This document shows, in pieces, positions 33,571 to 44,138 of a DNA stretch of 64,000 nt. The stretch is from Seohaeicola saemankumensis (GTDB lineage Bacteria > Pseudomonadota > Alphaproteobacteria > Rhodobacterales > Rhodobacteraceae), in assembly GCF_020171285.1 (NCBI RefSeq), contig NZ_JAIUZI010000001.1, positions 496,001 through 560,000 on the forward strand, read 5' to 3'. Positions within the stretch are counted from its first letter, which is position 1. Each line of letters starts with the position of its first letter. Both the position numbers and the translations under genes were made by a program. The notes under the pieces were generated by a model. That model saw only the letters and a program-made list of their open reading frames with translations. It was not told where the DNA came from and searched no databases.

Positions 33571-34689
33571 ATGAAACATTTGGTTTTCGCCGCGATCGCG
33601 GCGGCGGCTGGCCTTTTCGCCAGCGCTGCCTCGGCCGGTATCGACCCCAAGTCTTACGACCGTAACGGCAACACAACATTCGAAAGGAGCGAATTGGACC
33701 GTTTGAAGGACGGCATCAGCGCTTTGCCGAAGGGCCCAGAACGAACCCACTACGAAGAAAGATATGAGGTACTCGAGTATATCTTTGCCAGAGACGGGCG
33801 CGTCTCGGTGGATGAGTTGCCACCTTACACCAAGCGGGCGACCTGTTCACCGAGCAAGGGCGGGTTTGTTCTGAGGGATCGCATCAGCGACAAGCAGCTG
33901 ACCGGCTGCGAACAGATCGGGGAGGCCGGAGGGCCGCGTTACAATCCCTACAAGAGCGGCGCGAGCCTGTCCTATTCGGATGATTCCAGTGCCGGTGGCA
34001 CGGCCCTGACGGTCCAGGCGGGGATTGGCTATGTCTTTCCGTGGTCCGCGCACGGCGGCGGTCGGACAGACGGGCTGTCGCTGACCGAACGCGGGTTTGC
34101 CCTGTTTCTGGAGGCCGACGGCACCAAGAATGGCAATCCGAAGGATGCCGGAACGGTGCGGCTGGGGTTCAAGGGAGAGTTCGTTTTCGGGTCAGAGGAT
34201 ATTCCGGCCTTGGCGCTGGATTTCGTCGGCTACGCCCAGTCCGACATCAACCTGGACGGGCGCGCCTACGGTCTGCAGATGGGCCTCACGCCCTATAACG
34301 CGCAGGCGCATATCAACAGCTGGTACGGCAAGAAGGGCGAAAATTACTACAATTTCGTGATCAAACCGATGCTGGATGTTTTTCATGTCGATGACGCGGG
34401 CACCAGCGCGCTGACGGCCGGGGAAAGCTATGCCTGGCTTGGCGGCGAATTCGGAGCCCAGTTTCTTGCCAAGAACGTCCTGGGCAACGGCATGACCGCA
34501 TCCATCGGTGCCGATGCCTATTGGGATCTTGTCAGCGGTCAGGAAGCGATCGACGGGTATGCGCGGCTGGACGTGTTCGTCAATCCGGAACGGACGGCGG
34601 CGTTTCGGGTCGAGTATCGCGACGGGGAGCCGCGCACGACGCTGATCGAGCGCGATGCCCTGACCGTGGGGCTTGCGCTGGCGTTCTGA
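33571..34689 (+). CDS. Secreted EF-hand protein with C-terminal outer-membrane beta-barrel
   Basis: The 372-residue protein has a signal peptide (MKHLVFAAIAAAAGLFASAA then SA). Just after it are two calcium-binding-like loops, YDRNGNTTFERSELDRL and FARDGRVSVDELPPY, the pattern of an EF-hand pair. From about residue 115 the chain shows alternating polar and hydrophobic strands (LSYSDDSSAGGTALTVQAG, AYGLQMGLTPYN) and ends VGLALAF; a terminal Phe is typical of outer-membrane barrels. CCAGGAGATCC precedes the start. It is 25 bp after the protease and so in the same operon; it might form the envelope part of that system. Confidence 0.75.
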   Translation: MKHLVFAAIAAAAGLFASAASAGIDPKSYDRNGNTTFERSELDRLKDGISALPKGPERTHYEERYEVLEYIFARDGRVSVDELPPYTKRATCSPSKGGFVLRDRISDKQLTGCEQIGEAGGPRYNPYKSGASLSYSDDSSAGGTALTVQAGIGYVFPWSAHGGGRTDGLSLTERGFALFLEADGTKNGNPKDAGTVRLGFKGEFVFGSEDIPALALDFVGYAQSDINLDGRAYGLQMGLTPYNAQAHINSWYGKKGENYYNFVIKPMLDVFHVDDAGTSALTAGESYAWLGGEFGAQFLAKNVLGNGMTASIGADAYWDLVSGQEAIDGYARLDVFVNPERTAAFRVEYRDGEPRTTLIERDALTVGLALAF

Positions 34690-34696
34690 CGGGGCC

Positions 34697-34760
34697 GCAC
34701 GCCATCCCGGCGGAGGGTGATCCATGCGGATCCGGGGCAACCCGGGTCCGTTTGGCGTGC
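34697..34760 (+). terminator. Two-tier hairpin ending the protease-OMP operon
   Basis: An outer stem GCACGCC (34697-34703) / GGCGTGC (34754-34760) encloses an inner stem GGATCCGGG (34728-34736) / CCCGGGTCC (34741-34749) with a GCAA tetraloop. It starts 8 bp after the OMP stop. There is no T-run, so termination is likely but not certain. Confidence 0.6.
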
Positions 34761-34788
34761 CGGTGGGTTTGGGGGGGCGTTCGGGGGG

Positions 34789-35058
34789 CTACTTCAACTG
34801 GCTGTCCTTGGAGCCGCGCCGGTTGATGCCGCCGCGGGCCTGGTAGGCGCTGTCGCGCTCCTGCTGGCACTCGATGCAGAGCTTGACGCCGGGGATGGCG
34901 CGGCGGCGGGCCTCGGGGATCGGTTCCTCGCAGTCGGCGCAGTGGGTCAGGCTGTCGCCCTGCGGGGCGCGGCGCGTCTTCATCCGGGCCAGTTCATCCT
35001 GGATCGAGGCGTCGATCTGTTCGTTGACGGCACCGTCCCTTGCCCATCCGCCGGCCAT
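34789..35058 (-). CDS. DksA/TraR-type zinc-finger protein
   Basis: The 89-residue protein has a four-Cys zinc finger HCADCEEPIPEARRRAI then PGVKLCIECQ, preceded by a short helix (DASIQDELARMK). This is the small YbiI/TraR-like form, without the full coiled coil of DksA, so an RNA-polymerase secondary-channel role is possible but not certain. AGGAGGAAACAG before the ATG (minus strand) is strong. It follows the oxidoreductase gene by 11 bp on the same strand, probably an operon of convenience. Confidence 0.85.
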   Translation of the reverse strand: MAGGWARDGAVNEQIDASIQDELARMKTRRAPQGDSLTHCADCEEPIPEARRRAIPGVKLCIECQQERDSAYQARGGINRRGSKDSQLK

Positions 35059-35069
35059 TCTGTTTCCTC

Positions 35070-36032
35070 CTAAATCGCTGCGGCCTTGGCAAAAACCGCG
35101 TCCATCATCGCCTGTGTCCCGCGCGAGAACTCGAGCGGACAGGGGTAGTCGGCGCCAGTTTCGGCGCTTTGGCCAAAGGCTTCGACCTGGGTGATGTAGT
35201 GGTTCGCGGCGGGCCAGCGTTTGGTGGTCACCTCAAGCCCCGGACGGTGCAGTTCGACCCGCGCTTCGCCAAAGACATTGGCGTTGAAGGGGGTCGTCAC
35301 CCGGATCAGGCCGCCGTCGCCGTGAAACACCATTTCTTGCGCCGGGTGCATGCGGATCGACACATAGGCATTGTAGGTGCAGTCGGTGAACCGCGCGCTG
35401 ATGTCGGCAAAGGTGTCGATGCCGTTCTCGCGCCGGATGCGGCCGCCGACTTCGGTGGGCTCTTCGCCCGTCACAAAGCGGGCGGCGCCCATCACGTAGA
35501 CACCGATGTCGCGCAGCGCGCCGCCGCCGGTTTCGGCACGGTTGCGGATGTTGGACCCGTCGCGGTTGTCGAAACTGAACCGTCCCGAGATATGCGCCAG
35601 CCTGCCGATCACGCCCCTGGCGATCTGGGCCCGGACCCAGGCCCACTGCGGATGATGCACGATCATGAAGGCCTCGGCCGCAAGCCGCCCGGCCCGGTCG
35701 CGTTCCGCGATCAGCTGGTCGAACTCCGGCGCGCGCAGGGTCATCGGTTTTTCGCAGAGCACGTGCTTGCCGGCCTTCAGCGCCTTGAGCGTCCATTCGA
35801 CGTGCAGGTGATTGGGCAGCGGCACATAGACCGCGTCGATGCGGGAATCGGCCAGCAGCGCCTCGTAGCTGTCGTGCAGGCGCAGCCCCGGACAGAAGTC
35901 GCGGAAACCGGCCGCCTTGTCCGGGCTGGCGGTGGCGAGCGCCGACAGCTCGGCCCCCCTGGCGGCGTGGATGGCGGGCCCCATATGCTCGCGGGCGAAT
36001 TTCGAGGCGCCCAATATGCCCCATCGGATCAT
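35070..36032 (-). CDS. Gfo/Idh/MocA-family oxidoreductase
   Basis: The 320-residue NAD(P)-dependent oxidoreductase has an N-terminal Rossmann fold (RWGILGASKFAREHMGPAI) and the family motif AGKHVLCEKPMTL with the catalytic Lys. The substrate domain contains GRFSFDNRDGSNIRNRAETG and GGALRDIGVYVMGAARFVTG, near the usual GGG-x-LxDxG-x-H site (here Tyr replaces the usual His region as VYVM). AAAAGGAGAACC sets the ATG at 36032. The substrate, probably a sugar or polyol, cannot be told. It is divergent from the dipeptidase gene, 117 bp away. Confidence 0.88.
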   Translation of the reverse strand: MIRWGILGASKFAREHMGPAIHAARGAELSALATASPDKAAGFRDFCPGLRLHDSYEALLADSRIDAVYVPLPNHLHVEWTLKALKAGKHVLCEKPMTLRAPEFDQLIAERDRAGRLAAEAFMIVHHPQWAWVRAQIARGVIGRLAHISGRFSFDNRDGSNIRNRAETGGGALRDIGVYVMGAARFVTGEEPTEVGGRIRRENGIDTFADISARFTDCTYNAYVSIRMHPAQEMVFHGDGGLIRVTTPFNANVFGEARVELHRPGLEVTTKRWPAANHYITQVEAFGQSAETGADYPCPLEFSRGTQAMMDAVFAKAAAI

Positions 36033-36148
36033 CGCAGGTTCTCCTTTTGGGCCAAGATGCCCGATTCCGCGCGCCGCAACCATTGTCTTTTTGCGCGGTG
36101 GCCGTAGCCTGCGCCCGACAGGCGACGGCAAGGAACGGGAGAGATCGG

Positions 36149-37327
36149 ATGCGCAGTTTCGGAAAATGGCTGGGGCGGTTGCTGCTGCTGGCGGTGATTG
36201 TGGGGGTCATCGGGTTCTTTACGGTGCTGCCGCGCTATGTCGAAGACGCCAGCAACGCGGTGGTTCCGCATGCGCCCTATGCGGTCAGCGACCGGGCGGC
36301 GGCGCTGCATCCGACGCTGACCATCGGCGACTGGCACGCCGACAGCCTGCTGTGGTCGCGCGACATCACGCGACGCGGCAGCCGCGGGCAGGTCGATATT
36401 CCGCGCCTGCAGGAGGGTAACGTTGCGCTGCAGGTCTTTACCGCCGTGACCAAGAGCCCGGCGGGGTTGAATTACGACAACAACAGCGCCGAGGCCTTTG
36501 ACAATATCACCCTGCTGGCGGTGGCGCAGCTGTGGCCGCCGCGCACCTGGAACAGCCTGCTGGAGCGGGCGCTGTATCAGGCCGAGAAGCTGCACGAGGC
36601 GCAGGCGGCGGCACCGGAGCAGCTGCGGATCATCCGCAGCCGCGCCGATCTGGACGCGCTGCTGGAGGCGCGGGCGGCGGGCGCGCCGATGGTCGGCGGG
36701 TTGCTGGGGATCGAGGGGGCGCATCCGCTGGAGGGGGATCTGGCCAATCTCGACCGGCTGGTCGAGGCGGGGCACCGGCTGATCGGGCTGCAGCATTTCT
36801 TTGACAATGAACTGGGCGGGTCGCTGCACGGGGTATCGGGCAGCGGGCTGACCGAATTCGGCCGCGCGGTGGTGAAGGAGGTCGCGCGGCGGGGGCTGGT
36901 GCTGGACCTGGCGCATTCCAGCCCGCAGGTGGTGCGCGACGTGCTGGAGATCACCGATATTCCGCTGGTGGTCAGCCATACCGGCGTGCATGGCCACTGC
37001 CCGGTCAAGCGCAACCTGGACGATGCGCTGATGCAGCAGGTCGCCGCCACCGGCGGGGTGATCGGGATGGGATACTGGGCCGAGGTGACCTGTGATGACA
37101 TGACGCCGGCGGGCGTGGCCGCGATGGTGCGGGCCGCGATCGACACGGTGGGCGAGGATCACGTGTCGCTGGGGTCGGACTTTGACGGGGCGGTGGAGAC
37201 CGCCTTTGACACCTCGGAGCTGGCGGCGCTGACCTCGGCGCTGCTGGATGCGGGGCTGAGCGAAGAACAAGTCCGCAAGGTGATGGGCGGCAATATGGTC
37301 CGGGTGCTGCGCGCGCGGTTGGAGTGA
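36149..37327 (+). CDS. Membrane-anchored dipeptidase (M19 family)
   Basis: The 392-residue zinc dipeptidase has an N-terminal signal anchor (GRLLLLAVIVGVIGFFTVL, residues about 9-27) and should act in the periplasm. M19 marks: IGDWHADSLLW with the His-x-Asp metal ligands, LLGIEGAHPLEGDL with the bridging Glu, VLDLAHSSPQVV and VVSHTGVHGHCPV with the later His ligands, and LGSDFDGAVE. GGGAGAGATCGG precedes the ATG at 36149. It may cleave dipeptides, including D-amino-acid or cell-wall ones; nothing near it narrows this. Confidence 0.92.
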   Translation: MRSFGKWLGRLLLLAVIVGVIGFFTVLPRYVEDASNAVVPHAPYAVSDRAAALHPTLTIGDWHADSLLWSRDITRRGSRGQVDIPRLQEGNVALQVFTAVTKSPAGLNYDNNSAEAFDNITLLAVAQLWPPRTWNSLLERALYQAEKLHEAQAAAPEQLRIIRSRADLDALLEARAAGAPMVGGLLGIEGAHPLEGDLANLDRLVEAGHRLIGLQHFFDNELGGSLHGVSGSGLTEFGRAVVKEVARRGLVLDLAHSSPQVVRDVLEITDIPLVVSHTGVHGHCPVKRNLDDALMQQVAATGGVIGMGYWAEVTCDDMTPAGVAAMVRAAIDTVGEDHVSLGSDFDGAVETAFDTSELAALTSALLDAGLSEEQVRKVMGGNMVRVLRARLE

Positions 37328-37418
37328 TGCCGCTGGGCGACTGAAATGGGTGCCTGAAACGGCGGTCGCCGCGCCCTTGCGGGGACGCGGCGACACCGGG
37401 TCGTGCGATTGGCGAGGG

Positions 37419-38315
37419 TTACGAGGCGGTGAGCATGCCCTTTTCCCGCGCCAGATCGCGCATTTTCTTTTGCAGCTTTTCGAACGCGCGCACCTCGATC
37501 TGGCGGATGCGTTCGCGGCTGACGTTATACTGGCCGCTGAGGTCTTCGAGCGTGACGGCCTGATCGGCCAGGCGGCGCTGGGTCAGGATGTCTTTTTCGC
37601 GGTCGTTGAGCACGTCGAGCGCTTGCGCCAGCAGCTCGCGGCGCGCCTCAAGTTCGTCGCGCGCCTCGTAATCGCCGGCCTGGTCGGCGTCTTCGTCCTC
37701 GAGCCAGTCCTGCCATTGCATGGTGCCTTCGCCTTCGGAGCCGACGGTCGCGTTGAGCGAGGCATCGCCGCCCGACATCCGCCGGTTCATGCTGATCACC
37801 TCGTCCTCGGTCACGCCCAGATCGGTGGCGATGCGCGCCACGTTGTCTGGGTGCAGGTCGCCTTCCTCAAGCGCGCCGATGCGGGCCTTGGCCTTGCGCA
37901 GGTTGAAGAACAGTTTCTTCTGCGCGCTGGTGGTGCCCAGTTTCACAAGGCTCCACGAGCGCAGGATGTACTCCTGGATGCTGGCACGGATCCACCACAT
38001 GGCATAGGTCGCCAGGCGAAAGCCCTTTTCGGGGTCAAAGCGTTTGACCGCCTGCATCAGGCCGACGTTGGCCTCTGAGATCACCTCGGCCTGGGGCAGG
38101 CCGTAGCCGCGATAGCCCATGGCGATCTTGGCGGCCAGCCGCAGGTGCGAGGTCACCATCTTGTGCGCGGCCTCGGTGTCCTGCTCTTCGACCCAGCGCT
38201 TGGCCAGCATGTATTCCTCTTCCGGCTCAAGCAGCGGGAACTTGCGGATTTCCTGCATGTAGCGGTTCAGACCGCCCTCGGGCGTCGGTGCCGGAAGATT
38301 TGCGTAATTCGCCAT
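37419..38315 (-). CDS. rpoH: Heat-shock sigma factor RpoH (sigma-32)
   Basis: The 298-residue alternative sigma factor turns on heat-shock genes. It has LNRYMQEIRKFPLLEPEEEY at the N-terminus (region 1.2), region 2 with AAKIAMGYRGYGLPQAEVIS and RLATYAMWWIRASIQEYIL, the RpoH-box segment RSWSLVKLGTTSAQKKLFFN, and region 4 with [21 protein letters not shown] sigma-32-type promoter lies 45 bp upstream, which points to autoregulation. Alphaproteobacteria often have two rpoH genes; this one cannot be classed as RpoHI or RpoHII with full confidence, but the AYxWWIRAS context and heat-type promoter favour RpoHI. Confidence 0.95.
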   Translation of the reverse strand: MANYANLPAPTPEGGLNRYMQEIRKFPLLEPEEEYMLAKRWVEEQDTEAAHKMVTSHLRLAAKIAMGYRGYGLPQAEVISEANVGLMQAVKRFDPEKGFRLATYAMWWIRASIQEYILRSWSLVKLGTTSAQKKLFFNLRKAKARIGALEEGDLHPDNVARIATDLGVTEDEVISMNRRMSGGDASLNATVGSEGEGTMQWQDWLEDEDADQAGDYEARDELEARRELLAQALDVLNDREKDILTQRRLADQAVTLEDLSGQYNVSRERIRQIEVRAFEKLQKKMRDLAREKGMLTAS

Positions 38316-38359
38316 TGTCTCAATGTCCCCCTTTATAATGTTTAAGGACTTAACATAGC

Positions 38360-38388
38360 ATATGGGTCAGCATTTCGCCCCATTCAAG
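38360..38388 (-). promoter_or_regulatory. Sigma-32-type promoter of rpoH
   Basis: On the minus strand CTTGAA (38388-38383), a 16-nt spacer and CCCATAT (38366-38360) match the heat-shock consensus CTTGAA-N13-17-CCCATNT without a mismatch. The -10 element ends 45 nt before the rpoH ATG. Confidence 0.82.
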
Positions 38389-38467
38389 GGGTGTGCCTAC
38401 GATAGTACGATGAATTCCGGGTTACGAAAGTGCGTTCACGCGCATGTGCTGTTCATGACAGGTTTTG

Positions 38468-39508
38468 TCACGCGCCGTCGGCGGGCAGGCGCAGTTTTGC
38501 GATCAGATCGGCCATATCGGCGGGCATGGGTGCGTCAAAGCGCAGGTTTTCACCGCTGACCGGGTGGGCAAAGCCCAGGGTCGCGGCATGCAGCGCCTGC
38601 CGGGGGAAGGCGGCCACGGCGGCCAGCGCCTGCGGGTTCAGCGCCTTTTGCGGCAGCTTGCGCTTGCCGCCGTAGGTCGGGTCGCCGATCAGCCCGTGGC
38701 CGGCATGGGCCATATGCACCCGGATCTGGTGGGTGCGGCCGGTTTCCAGCCAGCAGTCGAGCCGCGCCACGCAGGGCGGGGCGCCAAAGCGGTCGACGGT
38801 GCGCGCGCGGGTGACGGCGTGGCGGCCACCCTGGAACAGCACGGCCTGACGCTGGCGGTCGGTCTTGTGCCGGGCCAGTTGAGTGGTCAGGCGCAGCACG
38901 TTGCCGGGTTCGAAACTGGCGCCCCTGATGCCGCGCAGGCGCGGGTCGCTGGCGTCGGGCACGCCGAAACAGAGCGCGTTATAGACCCGTTCGACCGTGT
39001 GGGCGGCGAATTGCTCGGCCAGCCCGTGGTGGGCGGCGTCGCTCTTGGCGACCACCAGCAGGCCGCTGGTGTCCTTGTCGATGCGGTGCACGATGCCGGG
39101 CCGCTTGACACCGCCGACGCCGGACAGATCGCCGCCGAAATGATGCAGCAGCGCGTTGACCAGCGTGCCGGAGGGCGAGCCGGGCGCAGGATGAACCACC
39201 ATGCCGGCGGGTTTGTTGACGACGATCAGGTCGGCATCCTCGTGCACGATTTCGAGCGGGATGGGTTCCGGCGCAATATGGGTCTCGTCGGCCTCTTGCA
39301 CGGTGATGTCGATTTGGGCGTCCTCGGCCACGCGGGCCTTGGCGTCGGTGACCACGGCGCCGTCGACCTGTACCGCGCCATCGGCGATCAGCCGTGCCAG
39401 CCGGGTACGCGACAGCGACGCCTCGTCTGGTACATCGCGCGAAAGCGCCTTATCAAGGCGCGGCGGCGGATTGGCCGCGATGGTGAATGTGATACGGCGG
39501 CTGCCCAT
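38468..39508 (-). CDS. rluD: 23S rRNA pseudouridine synthase RluD
   Basis: The 346-residue RluA-family enzyme makes pseudouridines in helix 69 of 23S rRNA. It has an N-terminal S4 domain ([20 protein letters not shown]) and the catalytic motif [20 protein letters not shown] with the essential Asp. [20 protein letters not shown] then DPTYGG completes the family signature. The ATG at 39508 follows AAGGATCGTTC. Its start codon overlaps the start of the divergent DUF6476-like gene by two bases (CATG), so each promoter must lie inside the other gene. Confidence 0.93.
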   Translation of the reverse strand: MGSRRITFTIAANPPPRLDKALSRDVPDEASLSRTRLARLIADGAVQVDGAVVTDAKARVAEDAQIDITVQEADETHIAPEPIPLEIVHEDADLIVVNKPAGMVVHPAPGSPSGTLVNALLHHFGGDLSGVGGVKRPGIVHRIDKDTSGLLVVAKSDAAHHGLAEQFAAHTVERVYNALCFGVPDASDPRLRGIRGASFEPGNVLRLTTQLARHKTDRQRQAVLFQGGRHAVTRARTVDRFGAPPCVARLDCWLETGRTHQIRVHMAHAGHGLIGDPTYGGKRKLPQKALNPQALAAVAAFPRQALHAATLGFAHPVSGENLRFDAPMPADMADLIAKLRLPADGA

Positions 39509-39812
39509 GAACGATCCTTCCGAACCAGTCGATAACATCGAAGAACCCGGCAACCTGCGGTTCCTGCGCCTGCTGGTCACGATTCTGACGGGGGTGATGA
39601 TTGCCGGGGTTGTAGTGGTGGTTGCGCTGCTTGTCACGCGCCTGTCGGGGGACACGCCGCAGGTGCCGGACGACCTGACTCTGCCCGAGGGGATGGAGCC
39701 GCAGGCGGTGACCTTTGGCGATGGCTGGATCGCGGTGGTGACGACCGACCAGCGCATCGTGATCTTTGACCGCACCAGCGGCAAGATCCGGCAGACCGTG
39801 ACGCTGGACTGA
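39507..39812 (+). CDS. Single-helix membrane protein (DUF6476-like)
   Basis: The 101-residue protein has one membrane helix (about residues 22-47, [20 protein letters not shown] then VALLV) and a periplasmic domain of about 50 residues ([38 protein letters not shown]). I recall this as a short conserved Rhodobacterales family (DUF6476 type) next to rluD; the role is unknown. The ATG at 39507 overlaps the rluD start on the other strand. Only a weak ribosome site (GGCGG) is seen upstream. Confidence 0.78.
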   Translation: MNDPSEPVDNIEEPGNLRFLRLLVTILTGVMIAGVVVVVALLVTRLSGDTPQVPDDLTLPEGMEPQAVTFGDGWIAVVTTDQRIVIFDRTSGKIRQTVTLD

Positions 39813-39817
39813 GCCGG

Positions 39818-40441
39818 TCAGAACAGCCCGGTTTCGCGCGCGATCATCGCCGCCTTGGTGCGGTTGCTCGCGCCGATCTTGCGATAGAGCGTCTTGACGT
39901 GCAGCTTGATCGTCGGTTCGGCGAGGTCCAGGTCGCGGGCGATTTCCTTGTTGGTCTGGCCGGCGGTCAGCCCGCGCAGCACCTGCAGTTCGCGTTCGGT
40001 CAGCTTTTTGGCCAGCGGATGCGCGGCGGCGTCGTCTTGCGCATCCTTGCCGGACATGAATTCGACCGGGGCGAATTGTTCGCCCATGGCCATGAACTTG
40101 ATGGCGTTGACCAGCGACCGCGCCGGCAGCGTCTTGGGCACGAAACCGGCGGCGCCGGCGTCCAGCGCCTGCTGTGCGATGTCGCGCGTGGCCTGTCCCG
40201 AAATCAGCGCCACCCGAGGCGCGCCCGCCAGCGTCAGCGCGCGGCGCAGCCCGTCAAGCCCGTTCATCCCCGGCATATCCAGATCCAGCAGAACAAGGTC
40301 GAACGGGCCCTCGGTATCGATAAGGGCACAGGCGGAGGGGTAATCGGCGGCGGTGATTGCGCGAATGTCGCCGGCGGCTTCGACATAGGCCACCAAGGTA
40401 TCACGAACCAAATCGTGATCGTCTGCAATCAAAACCTTCAA
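39818..40441 (-). CDS. NarL/FixJ-type response regulator
   Basis: The 207-residue two-component regulator has a receiver domain (MKVLIADDHDLVRDTL, phosphoacceptor Asp in LVLLDLDMPGMNG, Lys in FVPKTL) and a LuxR-type helix-turn-helix (LTERELQVLRGLTAGQTNKE then IARDLDLAEPTIKLHVKTLY). All key residues are present. It is divergent from the molybdopterin-fold protein and the hybrid kinase, with 235 bp between; the kinase at 41238 is the likely partner. The signal is unknown. Confidence 0.92.
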   Translation of the reverse strand: MKVLIADDHDLVRDTLVAYVEAAGDIRAITAADYPSACALIDTEGPFDLVLLDLDMPGMNGLDGLRRALTLAGAPRVALISGQATRDIAQQALDAGAAGFVPKTLPARSLVNAIKFMAMGEQFAPVEFMSGKDAQDDAAAHPLAKKLTERELQVLRGLTAGQTNKEIARDLDLAEPTIKLHVKTLYRKIGASNRTKAAMIARETGLF

Positions 40442-40676
40442 TTCACTCGTCCTATGTCCTTGTCCGACAGTCTATCACAGCTTGCCCGGAACCGATCATT
40501 TATTTGCTGGAACGGGAGAAACAAGGTCAGGTTTTCCACCGCAGCGGTCCTTTGCTCACTCTGTGTCCTGTCCGGCGCTGGCCTATCCTTTGGTATAGGT
40601 GCATATACCTTTGACCAGATGCAACACCGGCCTGAAACATGCACAATGAACGGGCTGAAGAGAGGAATGCCAACGC

Positions 40677-41198
40677 ATGCGTTCAATTGGGGTGATGCTT
40701 GTGGGCCTGTTCGCTGGTCTTATGCCACCACTCACGGACGGCGCTTATGCGGCTGACATGCTTCCTGAACCAACGGGTCCTGTGCTTTTGACCGTAACCG
40801 GGGACTTTACGGTCAAGAATGTTGACGGAACTGCACAGTTCGACCTGGGGATGCTGCAGGCGCTGCCAACGGCAGAGTTTGAGACCACAACCATCTGGAC
40901 GGACGGCGTAATGCGGTTCACCGGCGTTCCTCTCTCGGCACTTCTCAAACACCTGGAGATCGCCTCTGGCAGTGTCCGGGCGCAGGCGATCAACGATTAT
41001 TCGGTCGAAATTCCGCTCGATGAGATCACCGAAGACGTTCCCATCGTCGCCTACTTTCTGAACGGCGAACCGATGTCGCGGCGCGAAAAGGGGCCGCTGT
41101 GGGTTGTCTACCCCTACGACCAGGATGCCGATTACCGGTCGGAGATCGTCTATTCCCGCAGCATCTGGCAACTCGACAGGATCGAAGCTGTCCAATAG
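40677..41198 (+). CDS. Periplasmic molybdopterin-binding-fold (sulfite oxidase-like) protein
   Basis: The 173-residue protein has a signal peptide (ending GAYAA) and a domain resembling the oxidoreductase molybdopterin-binding fold (FDLGMLQALPTAEFETTTIW, MRFTGVPLSALLKHL, VPIVAYFLNGEPMSRREKGP then LWVVYPYD). The conserved Cys that binds Mo in sulfite oxidases is not seen in the usual place, so it may be non-enzymatic. It lies 39 bp before the hybrid kinase. Such proteins next to sensor kinases may act as periplasmic sensing partners; that is inference. Confidence 0.8.
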   Translation: MRSIGVMLVGLFAGLMPPLTDGAYAADMLPEPTGPVLLTVTGDFTVKNVDGTAQFDLGMLQALPTAEFETTTIWTDGVMRFTGVPLSALLKHLEIASGSVRAQAINDYSVEIPLDEITEDVPIVAYFLNGEPMSRREKGPLWVVYPYDQDADYRSEIVYSRSIWQLDRIEAVQ

Positions 41199-41237
41199 CC
41201 TTGTCGCGATGACCGCAACCAGCATCACGCGCGCCTG

Positions 41238-43757
<2,520 letters not shown>

Positions 43758-43779
43758 CGCCTGAGAACGGTCCGCGGGG

Positions 43780-44022
43780 TCAGTCGCCGCGGATCCGGCG
43801 CAGCATCGGCCGGACGTCCAGCGCCGCCACCGCCAGCCCGAGCGGGATCATCCAGAACCCCAGCACCGGCAGGAACCCGAGGATGCCGCCGATGATCAGC
43901 AGCACGCCCAGCAGCAGGCGCAGCCCCGGCGGGACGTTGCGGCGGACCGTGACCAGCGCGCGCGCCAGACGCCCGCGCAGGGTGCGGGTCGGGGCCGGTT
44001 TGGAGAGAGAGGGCAGGGGCAC
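43780..44022 (-). CDS. Small membrane protein
   Basis: The 80-residue protein has two short hydrophobic segments (GLRLLLGVLLIIGGILGFLP, FWMIPLGLAVAALDV). I choose the GTG at 44022 since AAGGA lies 6 nt upstream; a longer ATG start would add an Ala-rich, unlikely N-terminus. The PxLGFWMIPLGL pattern is reminiscent of small PGPGW-type membrane proteins, but I cannot be sure. It converges with the hybrid kinase. Confidence 0.65.
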   Translation of the reverse strand: MPLPSLSKPAPTRTLRGRLARALVTVRRNVPPGLRLLLGVLLIIGGILGFLPVLGFWMIPLGLAVAALDVRPMLRRIRGD

Positions 44023-44138
44023 GCGCGGTCCTTGTGTTGATGTCCCGGATATAGGTGCGGCGCCGGCGGTTTCGAGGGCCTGCGCGGCCCCCCGTGGCGC
44101 AGGTGCCGCCACGTTTCGAACCGGGAGGCGTGGCGAAA

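Noticed and set aside
26225..34700. tRNA-His as the attachment site of an integrated island
   Set aside because: I looked for a second copy of the tRNA 3' end in the following 10 kb and saw none, and there is no integrase. The cluster may still have been acquired, but not by a visible tRNA integration.
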